A stretch of 64,000 nt of DNA from Burkholderia stabilis. Lineage in GTDB: Bacteria; Pseudomonadota; Gammaproteobacteria; Burkholderiales; Burkholderiaceae. The stretch is from the NCBI RefSeq assembly GCF_001742165.1, contig NZ_CP016442.1, forward strand, positions 496,001-560,000. The letters are read 5' to 3'. Made by a program: the position numbers and the translations under genes. This document shows positions 63,220-64,000 of the stretch, piece by piece; the first letter of the stretch is position 1, and every line of letters begins with the position of its first letter. Below the pieces are notes generated by a model, which was not told where the DNA came from, ran no database searches, and worked only from the letters and a program-made list of their open reading frames with translations.

Positions 63220-63591
63220 TCAGCTTCGCGCGAGCACGAGCACGCCGATCAGGATGATGCCGATGCCGATGAGCCGCTGGACCGACAGCACCTCGCCGAA
63301 CAGGTACCAGGCCGCGAACGCGTTGACGACGTAGCCGAGCGACAGCATCGGGTACGCGATCGACACGTCGACCCGCGACAGCCCGACGATCCACACGACG
63401 ACGCTCAGCACGTAGCAGCCGAGGCCGCCGATGATCGGCAACTGGGTCGCGATCTTCAGGCCGACCGGGATGATGTTCGCACGGCTGAATTCGAAGTGTC
63501 CAACGGCGTTGACGCCGGCTTTCAGCAGAAGTTGCGCACAGGCGTTGAGCATCACGCCGGTGATGATGCAGACGAACGAAACGGGATTCAT
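63220..63591 (-). CDS. Small multidrug-resistance-like flippase subunit of the arn pathway
   Basis: A 123-aa SMR-type membrane protein with four helices (about 4-22, 40-62, 70-88, 95-120). E. coli uses ArnE and ArnF as partners to flip undecaprenyl-Ara4N; here one SMR gene lies between arnT and arnB, so it may act as a homodimer or with a distant partner. Whether it is ArnE- or ArnF-like cannot be settled by eye. Confidence 0.75.
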   Translation of the reverse strand: MNPVSFVCIITGVMLNACAQLLLKAGVNAVGHFEFSRANIIPVGLKIATQLPIIGGLGCYVLSVVVWIVGLSRVDVSIAYPMLSLGYVVNAFAAWYLFGEVLSVQRLIGIGIILIGVLVLARS

Positions 63592-63604
63592 GCGACGGGC
63601 GTCC

Positions 63605-64000
63605 TTACGATTGCGGTTTCTCGACGATCACGCGGCGGTTGTCGCGCGCGATCACGCGCATCGGCACGCCTTGCTTGACCAGCGCGTCGTACTGGCCGGG
63701 CGGCATGATCGCGAGCGCGTGGGTTTCCTGTTTCCAGCGCGTGATCCACTCGTCGACGGTCGGGACCCACTTGTTCGGCTCGACCGAGATCCCGAACGCC
63801 AGCTCGTCCTGGCGCTGGACCATGATCGTCGTGTGGCCCATGTAGAACGGGAACGTGTGATCGAGCATCTCGATCGAGTAGAACGGCGTGTCGGGCGGCA
63901 GCTTCGCCAGCTCGGCGCGCACGGCGGGCGCGAGCAGCGCGCCCGAACTGTAGCGGCCGAACTCGTCGTGCCCGGTGCCGCCGATCGTGCCGAACGCGAG
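63605..64000 (-). CDS. arnT: ArnT-type glycosyltransferase, C-terminal part (cut by window edge)
   Basis: The last 131 residues of a large membrane glycosyltransferase. The visible part (YSIEMLDHTFPFYMGH, VPTVDEWITRWKQ, ARDNRRVIVEKP) is the soluble C-terminal periplasmic domain of ArnT-like enzymes that add Ara4N to lipid A. The N-terminal membrane portion is outside the window. Its position 13 bp upstream of the SMR gene supports the name. Confidence 0.8.
   Translation of the reverse strand, partial: LAFGTIGGTGHDEFGRYSSGALLAPAVRAELAKLPPDTPFYSIEMLDHTFPFYMGHTTIMVQRQDELAFGISVEPNKWVPTVDEWITRWKQETHALAIMPPGQYDALVKQGVPMRVIARDNRRVIVEKPQS

Noticed and set aside
1..64000. tRNA or rRNA genes as integration targets
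   Set aside because: No cloverleaf or rRNA-like sequence was recognised on either strand, including at both island boundaries.

Overview
The window is chromosomal DNA of a Burkholderia-type betaproteobacterium, most likely Burkholderia cepacia complex chromosome 1. The evidence is very high GC with strong third-position bias, the rpsF-priB-rpsR-rplI-dnaB block, a split arnA inside an L-Ara4N lipid A cluster, and a gcl-hyi-glxR glyoxylate operon. No tRNA, rRNA or CRISPR array was seen.

Layout. 1-12446 is housekeeping and metabolic DNA: a partial selO, a medium-chain acyl-CoA ligase, a fadB-pncA-fadA beta-oxidation operon, a diguanylate cyclase, a LysR/oxidoreductase divergent pair and a large lipoprotein with a glycosidase-like look. 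13344-23733 is a genomic island of about 10.4 kb, inserted at the 5' end of a Dabb-domain gene. 23734-40035 returns to core genes: a Dabb/hotdog pair, esterase, GNAT, NRDE, ygfZ, mltG-tmk-holB-tatD, ankyrin, Rap1a, MscS, ATPase, glycosyltransferase, YSC84, PsiF and asparaginase. An IS5-family element (40610-41819) sits directly upstream of the LysM/BON gene. 42268-45831 is the glyoxylate operon with a divergent LysR regulator. It is followed by an ECF sigma/anti-sigma pair, the ribosomal block, dnaB, a DUF47-Pit phosphate uptake pair, NlpC/P60, PhoH, Bcp, and the arn cluster for polymyxin-resistance lipid A modification, which runs off the right edge.

The island. It is bounded by imperfect 34-bp direct repeats that contain the first codons of the Dabb gene, and GATACCCGC repeats lie just inside each end. 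Its P4-type tyrosine integrase is broken by two insertion sequences, an IS21-family element (19196-21804) and an IS5/IS427-type element (22241-23154). Removing both, with one copy of each target duplication, restores a clean 410-codon integrase. The cargo holds two candidate defence or conflict modules: (a) a translationally coupled DUF262 protein and a HEPN RNase-like protein, AT-rich and preceded by a palindromic operator candidate; (b) a small membrane protein abutting a 349-aa protein, the two sharing a G/N/Q-rich motif that resembles bacterial amyloid-type signalling motifs. AlpA, a 5'-truncated ParB-like gene and a 5'-truncated SRAP gene are the other remains. A second, decayed integrase start lies just outside the left repeat, so the site was probably used more than once.

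Regulatory readings worth attention: a PhoB-box-like repeat in the DUF47-pit leader, an S6:S18-type hairpin before rpsF, a candidate small RNA at about 42000-42112, and a palindrome over the -35 region of the fadB promoter.
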